Shown here piece by piece: positions 45,752 through 56,279 of a DNA stretch of 64,000 nucleotides (positions are counted from its first letter, which is position 1; each line of letters begins with the position of its first letter). The notes below the pieces were generated by a model. That model was not told where the DNA came from and searched no databases. It worked only from the letters and a program-made list of their open reading frames with translations. The translations under genes were made by a program, and so were the position numbers. Where the stretch lies: contig OY992537.1 of NCBI GenBank assembly GCA_963921195.1, forward strand, positions 91,966,736-92,030,735. Direction: 5' to 3'. The stretch comes from Pegoplata infirma (lineage: Eukaryota; Arthropoda; Insecta; Diptera; Anthomyiidae).

Positions 45752-47785
45752 TCAAGGTAACTTTAACTTTACTAATTCCTTCACTAGTTCCTTTTTAAAA
45801 TGAAACATGTTGCTTTCTGTTTGAACGGTATTGTCTAATTTATTCCAAAGACGTGTAGTATAGATGAAAAATTGTCTTTCCGAAATAAGGCTTCTAAATT
45901 TTGGTAGAATCATATTCTTCCCACGCTGAGATCTAGCAAAAGTAATTTTTGTGTAAAGATATTCAGGCTGCTTTGTGTATACGATTTTATGCATCAATAC
46001 AAGGCATTTAAATCGTAGTAGATTTTCAAAAGTCATATTAAAAATCTGATACGAAAATGCCGATATACTGTCACTTCGTTTTTTGGTAAATACGTATCGA
46101 GCTATATTATTATAGACAACAGTAAGTTTTTTAATATCAGTACTGTCACAGTTTGCAAATATTTCACACCCATACAGCAGAGTTGGTATGAGATATGTTT
46201 TCGCCAAGAGCATTCTTATATTAAGAGGCGTCGAGGATTGAACAGCCCATAAATTTCTCAACATTCCATATATCTTTCCTGCAACGATATTTATATGATT
46301 AGTCCAGGATAGCTGTGAATTAAAATGTATTCCCAAGTTTGAAGACGATTTAACACAGTCGATTTTAGCATTGTTTATTTTCAAGTAAACATCAGTATCT
46401 ATGGTAATCTCATTTTTCGCAATAAAAATATACTTCGATTTGGCAGGATTAAGACTAAGACCATTTTTGACTGCCCATTTATATATATTATTTAAATCAT
46501 CATTAATTAACTCCGTGCAGGTTTCAATATTCTGTATTTTTGTGCTGATGTATACCTGTACGTCGTCTGCATACATTTGGACGCTACAGTGTTTTGGAAC
46601 TCCAGGGAGATCATTTATGTACATGCAGAAAAGTAAGGGGCCGAGTATGGAGCCTTGCGGAACTCCCCTGTCAACGTTGAGGGCTGATGAAGTTATACCA
46701 TTTAGGTAGACAATTTGTTGGCGGTTCGAAAGATATGAGAACATGAGTTTATAGGCTGATTTAGAGAAGTTAAAAAATTTGATTAGCTTAGAAAGAAGGA
46801 TAGAATGATTGACCGTATCAAAAGCTTTACTGTGGTCTAATAGCACTAAATAGGAAACCATGTTTACATCAAGTTTAGACCTGAGATCCTCTACGACGTC
46901 GATTAAAACTGTGACACAACTTCTTCCTTGCCTAAATCCTGATTGCTTTTCTGATAATAGACTTAGCATTTTTAAATAATCATTTATTTGTTTATACATC
47001 AATTTTTCCAAAACTTTTGATAAAAATGGCAGAATTGCAATTGGTCGAAATTCTGTGTTGTTTTTCGGAATTGGGATAACTTTAGCTTGTTTCCACATAT
47101 CTGGGAATATCGACTTAGTAAGGCTCGTGTTAAATATGTAAGTAAAAAATGGTAAAAGTTTTGGGATAATAATTTTAATAAACTTCGGACTGACCTTATC
47201 CATGCCGACAGCATTTGACTTAATTGATAGTATACTTTCCAGGACTTCTGATTGTTCAACACATCGAAAAGAAAAACCATTTTCTACAGGCACAGATGGG
47301 ATATTTTCATATTCATTTACAGTCGGTGTATCTACTTGGATCTCAACAAATTGAGTGTTTAGATTGTCAACATCAACATCACTATTGGCATCACAAATAT
47401 TTTTCTTACCAATACCTATTGTCCGTATTTCCTTCCATTTTTGTTTACTTTCCATAGCAGATGAAAATTTTTGTTCGTAGTATGACGATTTTACAGTATT
47501 GATTGTGTTAACAACTTTATTTCTTAAAGATTTATATAAAATATGTAATTGCGTAGTTTTAAATCTTTTCCATCTGTTATAACTGGCATCACGACGTTCG
47601 ATTAAGCTTTTAATACTAGAATTAAACCACGGTGGCTGCTTGGCCTTGGCAATTTTAGTCTTTTCTGGCACAACATTATTATAAATATCAATGAGGTTGT
47701 TATGAATGAAAGTTACCTGATCATTTACATTTTCATAATCGTAAATCAAACTCCAGTTAACATCATTGAGCTTTTGGTTCAACAT
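45752..47785 (-). pseudogene. Retrotransposon ORF2: reverse transcriptase
   Basis: A frame of 677 residues beginning just after the endonuclease domain. Residues 1-130 are the linker. Reverse transcriptase motifs follow: NAVGMDKVSPKFIK (191-204), FRPIAILPFLSKVLEKLMY (246-264), SEKQSGFRQGRSC (278-290), catalytic LLDHSKAFDTVNH (315-327, Asp 317), GVPQGSILGPLLF (374-386) and YADD (405-408). The rest is the thumb and C-terminal domain ending at a stop at 45752. No RNase H or zinc knuckle is seen. The RT looks complete, but the protein is separated from its endonuclease by a deletion, so the copy is dead. Confidence 0.87.
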
Positions 47786-47807
47786 TTCATAATTAATATT
47801 TCGAAAA

Positions 47808-48221
47808 TCACGAAAAGTAAAGGAAGGAAAAAACTAAAAGTTTAGTTTTTTCCTTAGTAGTCAATTCTAAAAACAAGTATTCAATTTCACTTAATAATGC
47901 AGTTTTAAGTTTGACTGAAAAATATAAATGTTTTTTAATATATACGGCAACACCACCGGCATGTGTTTTTCTGTCAGCACGAGCAAGTTTAAATCCAGGT
48001 AACTCATAAATTGCATCATTTATTTTTGGGATAAACCAAGATTCAGATACACAGATAACGTCAATTCCTGACCCAAGAAAAATATATCGGAACTCATCCA
48101 TTTTACAATTAAGACTTTGGGCATTTATATGAACTATTTTAAGGCCTGATTTCTGTTTAGACAAGATACGAATCATAGTGTGAACACAGTCTTTGGAATT
48201 AAAAATAGAATCACCTATCAT
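47808..48221 (-). pseudogene. Retrotransposon ORF2: truncated APE endonuclease
   Basis: 137 residues. LKIVHINAQSLNCKMDEF (residues 27-44, catalytic Asn) and VICVSESW (catalytic Glu) mark the N-terminal half of an apurinic-endonuclease domain. AGGVAVYIKK follows. After KTKLLV the frame runs out (FSFLYFS then stop). The next frame, read upstream of its Met, starts FRDFRNINYEM, which normally follows the endonuclease. About 100-130 residues with the catalytic Asp/Asn and SDH motifs are missing. This is an internal deletion, not just a frameshift. Confidence 0.8.
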
Positions 48222-48724
48222 TTATCAAAGATTGGAAAGCAACACGCAAGAAAAAGCCATTAGAGATAAAACATATTCTGTTAAAAGGAACAGTACAAGG
48301 AATGGTACATTTAAAAACAATAATAAAGAAAATAAAAATATAATTTAAATCATGTATATAAAAATAATATAGAGATAATAATTGGTTAATAACCACGGCA
48401 AATATAGTTGTTACAAAAACTGATTGAGTTGTTCAGGCATTTCAATTCGATACACTCAAAAAAATAACTTAGTCAAAATATTAGTAAAAGGTGTTGTAAT
48501 TTACTTCAACCAAACTTTAGCAAAAAAAATTGTAAAAATTTAACTTTTACAGTTTTTTTTGGCAATTTACTATTGGTAAAATACAAAAATTTTGTGGTAC
48601 TTTTACTATATTTTCTTGCTAGTTTTTTTTTTTATTTTACTATAATTTTAGCAAAAATATTAGTATTTTCCTTAAAGAAATGGTAATACTTTTTATTTTT
48701 TTTCTTAGTTTTAAGAAAAAAAAA

Positions 48725-48830
48725 ATGTTTAAAGTGTTCTAGTGAAAAAAAAACTCATTGCAGATTGATGATTCTGCCAACGCCATAGCAAAGTAGCCAT
48801 CCATCAACTGCATGTGCGCTCAAAAATAGG
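48725..48830 (+). pseudogene. Degenerate copy of captured histone H1-like fragment
   Basis: Aligns by eye with the better copy at 49214-49413. It shares TTTAAAGTGTT(C/T)TAGTG and AAAAAAAA, then GATTCTGCCAACGCCATAGC (which would read SDSANAIA near an H1 start), then CCATCCATCAACTG and TGCGCTCAAAAATAGG. The middle of the fragment is deleted. It suggests a tandem duplication inside the element followed by loss. Confidence 0.5.
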
Positions 48831-49213
48831 CTACACAATTTTTAGTATTTTTTACCATATTTTTTGCTAATTTTACCATATTTTTTGCTAATTTTATTGG
48901 AAAATTTTTTAAAATTTGCCACCAAAATTGTTAATAAAAAGTTGTTAATTTTGAAAAATTATTTTTTTAAAATGTTAACACATAGTTAAATATCTAATCT
49001 TTAATATCCAAAGTTTTTTTTTTTTATTTTTTTTTAAATACATGTGAAAAAAATTAAAAATTCGAAAAAAAATTGTTAATTTTTTACAAATTTTACCTGA
49101 AAATGTAAGAAATTTCTTGTGTAGACTACTACGCAATTCTCATTTGTTCTACTTAAGCTAAAAAAATGACGCAAAAAAATAAAAAAAGTGAAGTGTTGTT
49201 CTTTAAGTTTTTT

Positions 49214-49413
49214 GTTTAAAGTGTTTTAGTGAAAAAAAAATCATTTTGGATTTTGATGTTGTTGGAAGTCCAGTTACTGCAACTACAGCTGCTGAGAAGA
49301 AGGCAAAAGAAGATGCTGCCACCATCAAGCCGAAGAAACCATCCAACAACTGAAGTAATAGTTGATGCTGCTATTACTACATTTAAAGAACGTGGTGCTC
49401 AAAAACAGGCAAA
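49214..49413 (+). pseudogene. Captured histone H1-like fragment
   Basis: A leader-like stretch (TTTAAAGTGTTTTAGTG then an A run) precedes coding-like sequence reading SPVTATTAAEKKAKEDAA, then IKPKKPS in one frame, and HPTTEVIVDAAITTFKERG then AQKQAN after a frameshift near 49342. Histone H1 of flies has an Ala/Lys-rich N-terminal tail followed by a HPP..VDAAI..LKERGGSS..AIKKY start of the winged-helix domain, so order and content match. The fragment stops after roughly the first 25 residues of the globular domain. It is non-functional: no start codon in phase, frameshifted and truncated. The H1 call is by recall, not alignment. Confidence 0.68.
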
Positions 49414-50955
49414 CGTTTTTTTAGTATATTCACCAAATTTTAAATCAACTACTAATCAGAGAAAAAAAATTACTAAATAAAACAGTTTTTTTTACCAAAT
49501 TACAATTTTTTTTTATCTATTTCAATTTTACCATTTTTTTTGGTAATTTTACCATATTTTTTGATAATTTTACAAGGTTTATTTTTTACAAAAATAAAAT
49601 GGTATTCTTGTAATTTTACCATTTTTTTATCTAATTTTTTGGTTAGCAAAATGGTTTTGCTAATATTACCAAAATTTTTGCAACGTCCAAAACTACAGAT
49701 TTTTTTGCTAATTTTAACCATTTTTTTTGCTAGTTTTACAATATTTTTTTTTTGAGTGTATGGTTCATCATTTTCATTCTTTTTGACATGTACTATGCCA
49801 CGTTGAGTGTAGGCAGCAACAAGTTTTTCATCTTTTTTTAATTGAAGTGCAGTTTTGAATATTTTATAATTGTGCGGTGTTAAATTTTCATTTATATAAA
49901 ATGGTTGATTACTCTCGAAACCAACATGATATAAACGTAGAGGACTTTTATTCGCACGACAAAATTCACCAATATTTTTAAGCAGAAAATTTTTTTCATA
50001 TGGCGAATACAGTTTAATAACAATAGGCCCATCATCCAAATTACGAACATATTTCATATTTGTAACACGAAATATTGATTTAAAATATGGCATATTAACG
50101 TTTACAGTGTCACATATATTTTGAAAAATTTGTTGTAGATCTTCTTTGTCATTAGACGGTACTCCAGTTATACGTAAGTCTGCTGCGACTGTGGAGTTTT
50201 CTTGTTGAAGAATTTTTGAATTTAAAATTTTTACATCAGCTTTAAGTTGAACAATTTCAATGTTCACTGTTTCTAATACTTTCACCCTATCATTTAGTTC
50301 GCATAGTTCTTTTCTTACATCGTTTATAATTTATTGTTTTAACTCAGTAAATCTCTTTTCAATTTCATTTATTAGACTACTCTTATTTTCTTCGAACATT
50401 TTTTTTATTTTATCAGATTGCTCTGCAATATATTCTGTTTGTTTATTAAATTTAGTGTCTAACCAGCCCCACAAGCGTGATTGTGATTCAGTTGTATTTG
50501 AAAACACAAGCTCCGATGTTTTTGGAGTATCCGCCGAACAAGTGCTAAGATCAGCTTCGCGTGCTGTTCTCTTAGATTTACGAGGAGACATATTTTTAGT
50601 TTAAGAGATAGAATATCCTCACTATTTGTTTTTTTTTAAGCCACTCAGTTTTTTGCTTGTATATTTGTTTTTTTTTTTTTTATTTTTATATTTTTGTATT
50701 TGTTGTTGTTTTTCTACTGTTTTTTCTGTTTACTTTAATGCTTTGTTTTATTTATTTGGGTTTCTATTGCTTGTAATTTTTGAAAATTTTTGAAAAACAG
50801 AAGGTTTATTCTAATATTTGTGTAATATTTTTATAAAATGATGTGATAATTATTAAAGTTTTGTTTCAATTTTGTATCACTGATGTTTGTATGTTGTTTA
50901 TAAAAATGTTTATGAGTTTAAATTATTTTTTAGTTTTTATTTGATGATATAAAAA

Positions 50956-51288
50956 CAATTATAATTGGAGCGATTAAAAAAACACGACTTCTCTCTATTA
51001 ATTCTTCCACCTTTGATTGTGAATTTTTATTATATGAGAGTTTACTTCAAATTTCCCCGCCTAATACTCATCATTTGCCTTTGGCAATTGAAATAAAATC
51101 TTATAAATTTTTTGAATTATCAAAATGTTCAAATTCAACAAATTTTAATTCAATGTATGTAATTTTGATGTGCTAAACTTTATTTTGAGTAGAGTTGATT
51201 GGTTAAATATTTTTGATGGAAACTCAACGTCTTCCTGTTATAATGAGTTTTTGAATACTATTTTGGCTATTTGTAGAGAAAATATACC
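50956..51288 (+). pseudogene. Fragment of a different non-LTR ORF2 (endonuclease end and linker)
   Basis: Plus-strand frame: FLLYESLLQISPPNTHHLPL, then AIEIKSYKFFELSKC, the end of an APE endonuclease (the HHLPL is the SDHLP motif with Ser-Asp changed). After a one-base loss near 51158 it continues FDVLNFILSRVDWLNIFDG and NEFLNTILAICRENIPF, the linker before the RT. It ends abruptly at the foldback arm. It corresponds to the same region as residues 1-40 of the neighbouring minus-strand ORF2 but is clearly a different sequence, so it comes from another family. Confidence 0.7.
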
Positions 51289-51474
51289 TTTCGTGTCAAC
51301 TGACACAACTTTTGAAACCGATGTCTTTCGATCGGGATGAAATTTGTACCAAGGTTAGTCCTATTAGATAGTAGTTCAGACACAATTTTTCAACGAGATC
51401 GGTCAAGAACTCTCTGAGTTAGAGGGGCGTCGAATTTTGGCATTTTGGCCAAAGAGTGGTTTATTCTCCTCCAT

Positions 51475-51930
51475 CCCAGCAAAAACATGGTAATGAGCTG
51501 TGGAAAGTAATCATTACCAAGTACATTATTTATAATGAGTACCCACTACCATTAACATTATTTTAAGCCCAAAAGTAACTACTTCTCAGTAATATGTTAT
51601 AAAAGCACCTCTAAGTAATAATATCTTCTTGCACTTGCAGTTTTTAACCTTTACAATTCAATTAACTTAAAAAGTACTTAAAAACTTAAAAAAAAATTAC
51701 ACTTAAAATGTTTTAATTAACTAATTATTTTACTTCTTATTGGTAATGGGTTTTTACTCCTTATTAGTAATCTGAGATAGTAACTACTTATTTATCTCCA
51801 TACTCTTCACTACTTATTTTTGTCTCACGCCCTTGTTAAAATAATTAGTGTTTCATTCAATAAGTAACTACTTATTAACATCTGTTTCGGATTACAAAAC
51901 CCATTACTAGTAATGCCAATTTTTGCTGGG
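51475..51930. mobile_element. TIR element with CCCAGCAAAA termini, AT TSD
   Basis: The termini CCCAGCAAAAACATGG and AATTTTTGCTGGG are flanked by AT (51473-51474 and 51931-51932). The paralogous foldback at 57410-57425 has TCTCATCCATGTAACCTC without the element, confirming the site. The core repeats AGTAACTACTT and TACTTATTAGTAAT words. The sister element is at 18936-19669. Confidence 0.82.
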
Positions 51931-53850
51931 ATGTAACTTCTTATCTATTGTTTTTAGCAAAATGTTTCCCAAAGAGTTTAGATAGTTATTTCTTCAGTCT
52001 TTCGAAAAAAAATTATAAAAAAATATAAAAAAAATTTTTGATTTTTTTTCTTAAAAATCCAAAACTTTTTTGACTTTTTCCTCAAATTGGGCCCTTTTTT
52101 TTTTGATTCAAAAGAAAGCTTAGGCGATTTCCTTTAAGAGCTATGGGGTCGCTTAGTGGGATGCATGTGGGATATCGATGAAAAACATTTTTTTTTTAAC
52201 TTTGGAACACAAAAAACGGTTCTTCAATTTGCACTATTAAGCGTGGGATAGCTCACCAGTTTTCGATTTCGATCCGCGATACCCTCTAATTTTTATAGGT
52301 TCGAGAAAGAAAGCACGAGCCAAAAAATGAGGGCGGTGGGGTGGGGCCATATGGCCCCTCATCGGGGTCAAAGTTGGGCGTAAGGAGGTAAAAATCCTCA
52401 AAAAGCCCAAAAAACTCCCCTAGAAACGCCCCTGGAGGGGTGCAGTGTGAGACCGACCTCCAATAATTTTCTGCCCCCAATATTTTTCTTGAACATACCT
52501 TACCCCTATTTCCACTTCCTAATGGGGCTCCCATACAAAACATTTTTAAAAAATTTTATCCTACCATTCTAACTTACCCTAAAGTGCTCCTAGTGGGGCC
52601 AAATGTATGACCGACCTCCATTATTTTATTAATTCCAACATTTTTAGCAAACATACCTACAATGTATCTTTAACCCTTAAGGTGGTCCCCATACATTTCT
52701 TTTATTTTTTATAAATTTGTTCTATTAAACCAGCTCCTACCGCCCCTACCGTGCCTCCTAGAGAGGCAAAAATTACGACCAACCCCCATTACTTTTTAGT
52801 TACCAACATTTTGTCCGAACATTATAACACCCTATCTCCATTCCCTAAGGGGCTCCCATACATTATAAAAACATGGATTTTTAAAAACTAATAAAAAAAT
52901 GTATGGGGACCCCTTTAAGAGTTAAAAATAAAGGGTAGGTATATTCTGAGAAAATGTTGGAATTGAAAAAATATTGGGGGTCGGTCATACATTCTACTTC
53001 TCTAGGGGCACCCTATGGACAGTAAGAGCGGTAGGAGCAAATTTTATAAAAATTTCATTTTGTATGGGAGCCCCCTTAGGAAGTGGAAATAGAGGTTAGG
53101 TATATTCAAGAAAAATATTGGGGGCAGAAAATTAATGGAGGTCGGTCTCATGTTGCACACCTCCATGGGCAGTTCTAGGGCTGTTGTGGGGCTTTTTGAG
53201 GATTTTAACCTCTTTACGCCCAATTTTGACCCCGATGAGGAGCCATGTGGCCCCACCCCACCGCCCTTAGTTTTTGGCTCATGCTTTCTTTTTCGAACCT
53301 ATCAAAATTAGAGGGTGTTCCGGATCGAAAACTGGTGAGCTATCCCTCGCCTAATAGCGCAAATTGAAGAACCGTTTTTTGTGTTCCAAAGTTAAAAAAT
53401 AATTTTTTCATAGATATCCCACTCGCATCCCACTAAGCGACCCCATAGCTCTTTAAGGAAATCACCTAAGCTTTCTTTTGAATCAAAAAAAAAAAAAAAA
53501 AACGGGCCAACTTAAGGTAAAAGTCAAAAAAGTTTTTTTAAGAAAAATAATCAAAAATTTTTTTTTTTTATTTTTTTTATAATTTTTTTCGAAAGACTGA
53601 ACAAATAGCTATCTAAACTATTTGGATAGCTAAAACCAATAGGTAAGAAGTAACATGGATGAGAATAAACACCTCTTATGGCAAAATGTCAAAGTTCGAC
53701 CCCCTCTAACTCAGAGAGTCCTTGACCGATCTCGTTGAAAAATTGTGTCTGAACTACTATCCAATAGGACTAACCTTGGTGCAAATTTCATCCCGATCGG
53801 AAGACAGCGGTTTCAAAAGTTGTTTCAGTTGACACGAAAACCCCCATATA

Positions 53851-54541
53851 ATAATATGCACTTTATGTAATGTTATATACAAAAATATGTTCTTTATGTA
53901 GAGCAATATCTAACCATATATACTTATGTCTAATAGTCTCAATTTATTTTATATTGTATCAGTCCAGATCAATCTGATAAAACCAGATAGACCCATTTTA
54001 CGTATCATATTATATATAAGACTATATGTTCAGATCTTGTAGGATAGCCGAAGATAATATTTGAAACAATTATGTCCACCATATTTGGGATCTAATTTGT
54101 CACTGCTATATATAACTCTTTTTTACTCGGGCTGTAAAAAAATTTCAAACTGTAAAAAATCTTAGAACAGTTTCAAACTGTAAAAAAACTTTTTTTTTAA
54201 CATATATGGTTATATATGACATCACCTAAGGAATATATAATTATATATTTAATGCTCTCGAAAAAAAATTTAGGTTTAGTTTAATATATAATTTTATATA
54301 TTTAAAGGTGACGTAACATATATTTTTATATAAAATGAAGCTTAGATACTTGTGTCTTATATAATTTTATATAATTACATCAACCATATTTATTTATATC
54401 TGAATTATCATCAAACAATATGTAATAACATATAACTCCATATTAAAATTAAGAAAATCTGTTAACTTATATGTAATCATATATTGTTTTATATGATTGG
54501 ATACAATTATATGCGTCTATATATAATTATTTTTACTCGGG
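53851..54541. repeat. ATATAT-word DNA with two CCCGAGTAAAA-type right ends
   Basis: TTTTTTACTCGGG occurs ending at 54131 and, as ATTTTTACTCGGG, at 54541. Both are preceded by ATATATAATTATAT-type words like the elements at 7546-8416 and 33155-33970. Clear left ends were not found; the first may be split by the foldback at 45528-53845. Confidence 0.55.
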
Positions 54542-54556
54542 AATGGAGATCTCTTA

Positions 54557-55060
54557 TATGAGGCATTGCACACTAAATGTCCCGCAACAGAAAAACATGT
54601 GTCCCGTGAATTTCTAAATAGGTTGAATAGATAGCCCTATATGGAACTAAAAAAAATTTTGTTATTGGTTTTTCCATTTTTCAAAAACTGGGCTTAGGAG
54701 GCGTGGTCAAATATTGGAAAAATTGTCAAATTTGTATCGAGTTGCCTTGTTTAAATAGTTATCAAATTTGAACGGAATGCACCACTATCTCAAAAATTTA
54801 TATTCTTGTATAGTTTTGTATGGGCTATCGATTAAAATTTTTTTTGGAAAATTTTCCGAAACCCGTTCTGAAATTTTTTATTTTTAAAAAAAGTAAATTT
54901 ATCAAAAAGCCGGCCACTTTCGGAAAAGTGCCCTGCTTTTCGAGTTCGGAAAATTTCCAAAAAAAAATAATTTAATAGATAGTTCATATAAAACTGTACA
55001 AGAATGTAAGTTTTTGAGATTGTGGTGCATTCCGTTTTAATTTGATAAAGAAAGAAATTT
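54557..55060. repeat. Arm of the GAGCCATTCC foldback module
   Basis: GAGGCATTGCACACTAAATG, AAACATGTGTCCCGTGAATT, AAACTGGGCTTAGGAGGCGT and GAACGGAATGCACCAC match the module at 43330-43560. A partial inverted continuation (CACTTTCGG..) follows near 54915-55050. Confidence 0.6.
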
Positions 55061-55539
55061 TTACACAGACCTTTAAAAAATTATATGTTTTTAAGATATT
55101 TTTCTTTAAACTGTTTTCACACAAATTTTAGTTCAAATATTCTGTTTGTGTATTTTTATTTTCAATTTAAAACAGATTTTTAAAAAAAAAAATTATTTGA
55201 TAAACAACCTTTTGATAAAATTGGTCAAGAAAATAATTTTGAGAATTTTTTTTTTAAAAAAAAAAAAAAATTGCGAAGAAAATCTGTTTGTGTAAAAAAA
55301 TACATTCGTACTTATTTAAAAATCATTCAGCGTCCAATTCTGTGCTCATCTGTCCACCAGCAGCCGAATTAAAGCATTTTGAATTTTTAGGTTATGTGGA
55401 ATATACCAAAACTTTTGAGGTGTCATTACATTTTCGATGATAACTTTTGTACTTTTCAGGAAAACAAGAAGTAAATATGTTAAGACTTAGTCATATCATC
55501 GTAATACTTTCGTTTAAATGGCGATTGCGGCGCCATTTA
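55061..55539. other. Unassigned AT-rich DNA
   Basis: Resembles 39290-39500 (AAAATTCTGTTTGTGTATTTTT boxes in shorter form), so it is probably more of the same foldback family. No gene. Confidence 0.4.
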
Positions 55540-55680
55540 AACGACTGACAGACGGACATCGCTAGAATTTTTTAGAGTCGATCCCTGATCAATACTATAT
55601 ATACTTTACGGGTTCCCAGACCTATATTTCGATGAGTTACAAACAGAATGACCGACTTCTTTTTAGCCACAGGACACCCA
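55540..55680 (+). repeat. Dispersed fly repeat tail
   Basis: GACAGACGGACATCGCTAG, AGTCGATCCCTGATCAATAC, ATATATACTTTACGGG and ATTTCGATGAGTTACAAAC. Same order as at 5406-5500. Confidence 0.65.
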
Positions 55681-56205
55681 CCGATTCTCCTGAAACTTGT
55701 ATATGGGAAAGAGAGGAAGAAAATAAGAGTTACCAATCTCACATTAAGCGGGACAAAGGGAAGGATTTTTTTAGTTTTTTCCGGATTTTTCACATTTATT
55801 CAAAAGAAACTATATAAACAGTTTATATACATAGAAAGGTTTTTTGAAGACCTATCCAATGGTGTATATCACGTGCCCAAATTCGACTTTGTTAAGTCCT
55901 TTTTTTTCAAAAATGTTAAAACGTTAGAGTAGTTTATATGGAAAGGTATATACGTAACACCGCCAAAATCATATATAATAATCTCTATTAAAATTAAGCT
56001 GTCTCGTATTTTTGCGTTTGGCAAAATTCCTGATAGTTCGGATTTTATTCAGATTTTCTTGAAAGACCTAATTTTTTCATAAGGTTGCAACCCTTTTTTA
56101 AATTTGAGATTGGGCAGCTAAAAATATCAGGTAACTCTTATTTTTCTCCCCTCTTTCCCATACGCAAGTTTCAGGACGATCGGTAGGTGCCCTGTGAACA
56201 ATGTC
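55668..56205. repeat. Inverted repeat with ~80-bp arms
   Basis: Left arm ACAGGACACCCACCGATTCT, CCTGAAACTTGTATATGGG, AAATAAGAGTTACC. Right arm GGTAACTCTTATTTTTCTC, CTTTCCCATACGCAAGTTTC, CGATCGGTAGGTGCCCTGTG. The loop is about 370 bases. Short frames here are shadows. Confidence 0.65.
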
Positions 56206-56279
56206 CCATGTAAGGGGTGGGTGTTAGTATATTTAGCACCAAATCATAACCAAATTTTCTCCAGTTTTGTTAACTTTCC

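Larger units (their letters stand above)
48453..49758. mobile_element. CACTCAAAA-type TIR element carrying histone H1-like pieces, TA TSD
   Basis: The left end is CACTCAAAAAAATAACTTAG and the right end ATTTTTTTTTTTGAGTG, flanked by TA (48451-48452 and 49759-49760). The insertion splits the retrotransposon ORF1, and deleting the element with one TA gives an open in-phase junction, so the ends are secure. Most of the core is made of the words TTTTACCATATTTTTTGCTAA and relatives (each shorter than a unit of fixed length). Two segments differ in composition and resemble histone H1 (48725-48830 and 49214-49413). No transposase is present. Confidence 0.88.
48411..50591 (-). pseudogene. Retrotransposon ORF1, stop codon plus element insertion
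   Basis: The minus-strand start at 50591 gives MSPRKSKRTAREAD. A Lys/Glu-rich likely coiled coil follows (IAEQSDKIKKMFEENKSS). A TAA stop at 50331-50333 interrupts the frame, which continues in the same phase with IINDVRKELCELNDRVKV. Next comes an RRM-like ORF1 core (RITGVPSNDKEDLQQIFQNI, then IFRVTN and PIVIKLYSPYEKNFLLKNI). The coding sequence runs to NENDEPY, where the TIR element 48453-49758 is inserted, and resumes with RIEMPEQLNQFL and a stop at 48411. Removing the element and one TA restores the phase exactly. ORF1 proteins bind element RNA and act as chaperones. Confidence 0.83.
45532..50950 (-). mobile_element. CR1/Jockey-type non-LTR retrotransposon
   Basis: Minus strand: 5' leader, ORF1 (50591-48411, broken), ORF2 (48221-45752, internally deleted), a 3' UTR of about 160 bases and a tail seen on the plus strand as 42 T plus (ATTT)n at 45532-45589. 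Two-ORF layout, APE endonuclease and poly-A tail fit the CR1/L2/Jockey group; the exact clade is unsure. The 5' end lies somewhere between 50600 and 50950. No target duplication is seen. It interrupts the left terminus of the foldback at 45528-53845. Confidence 0.8.
45528..53845. mobile_element. ATAT-flanked modular foldback, copy 1 (carries a retrotransposon)
   Basis: The right end is GACACGAAAACCCCC followed by ATAT (53846-53849). The left terminus GGGG (45528-45531) preceded by ATAT is separated from its continuation TTTCGTGTCAACTGACAC (51289) by about 5.76 kb of retrotransposon. Inverted arms run from 51289 inward and from 53845 inward. Each contains tandem divergent modules of about 150 bp with boxes GTATGGGAGCCCCCTTAGG, GGAGGTCGGTC and GGGGTAAGGTATGTTCAAG. 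A TIR element (51475-51930) sits in the left arm. Copy 2 is at 57231-59288. Confidence 0.78.

Noticed and set aside
49229..49480. Possibility of an intact histone H1 gene
   Set aside because: The similarity is frameshifted, lacks a phased start and ends soon after the globular domain begins, inside a transposon.
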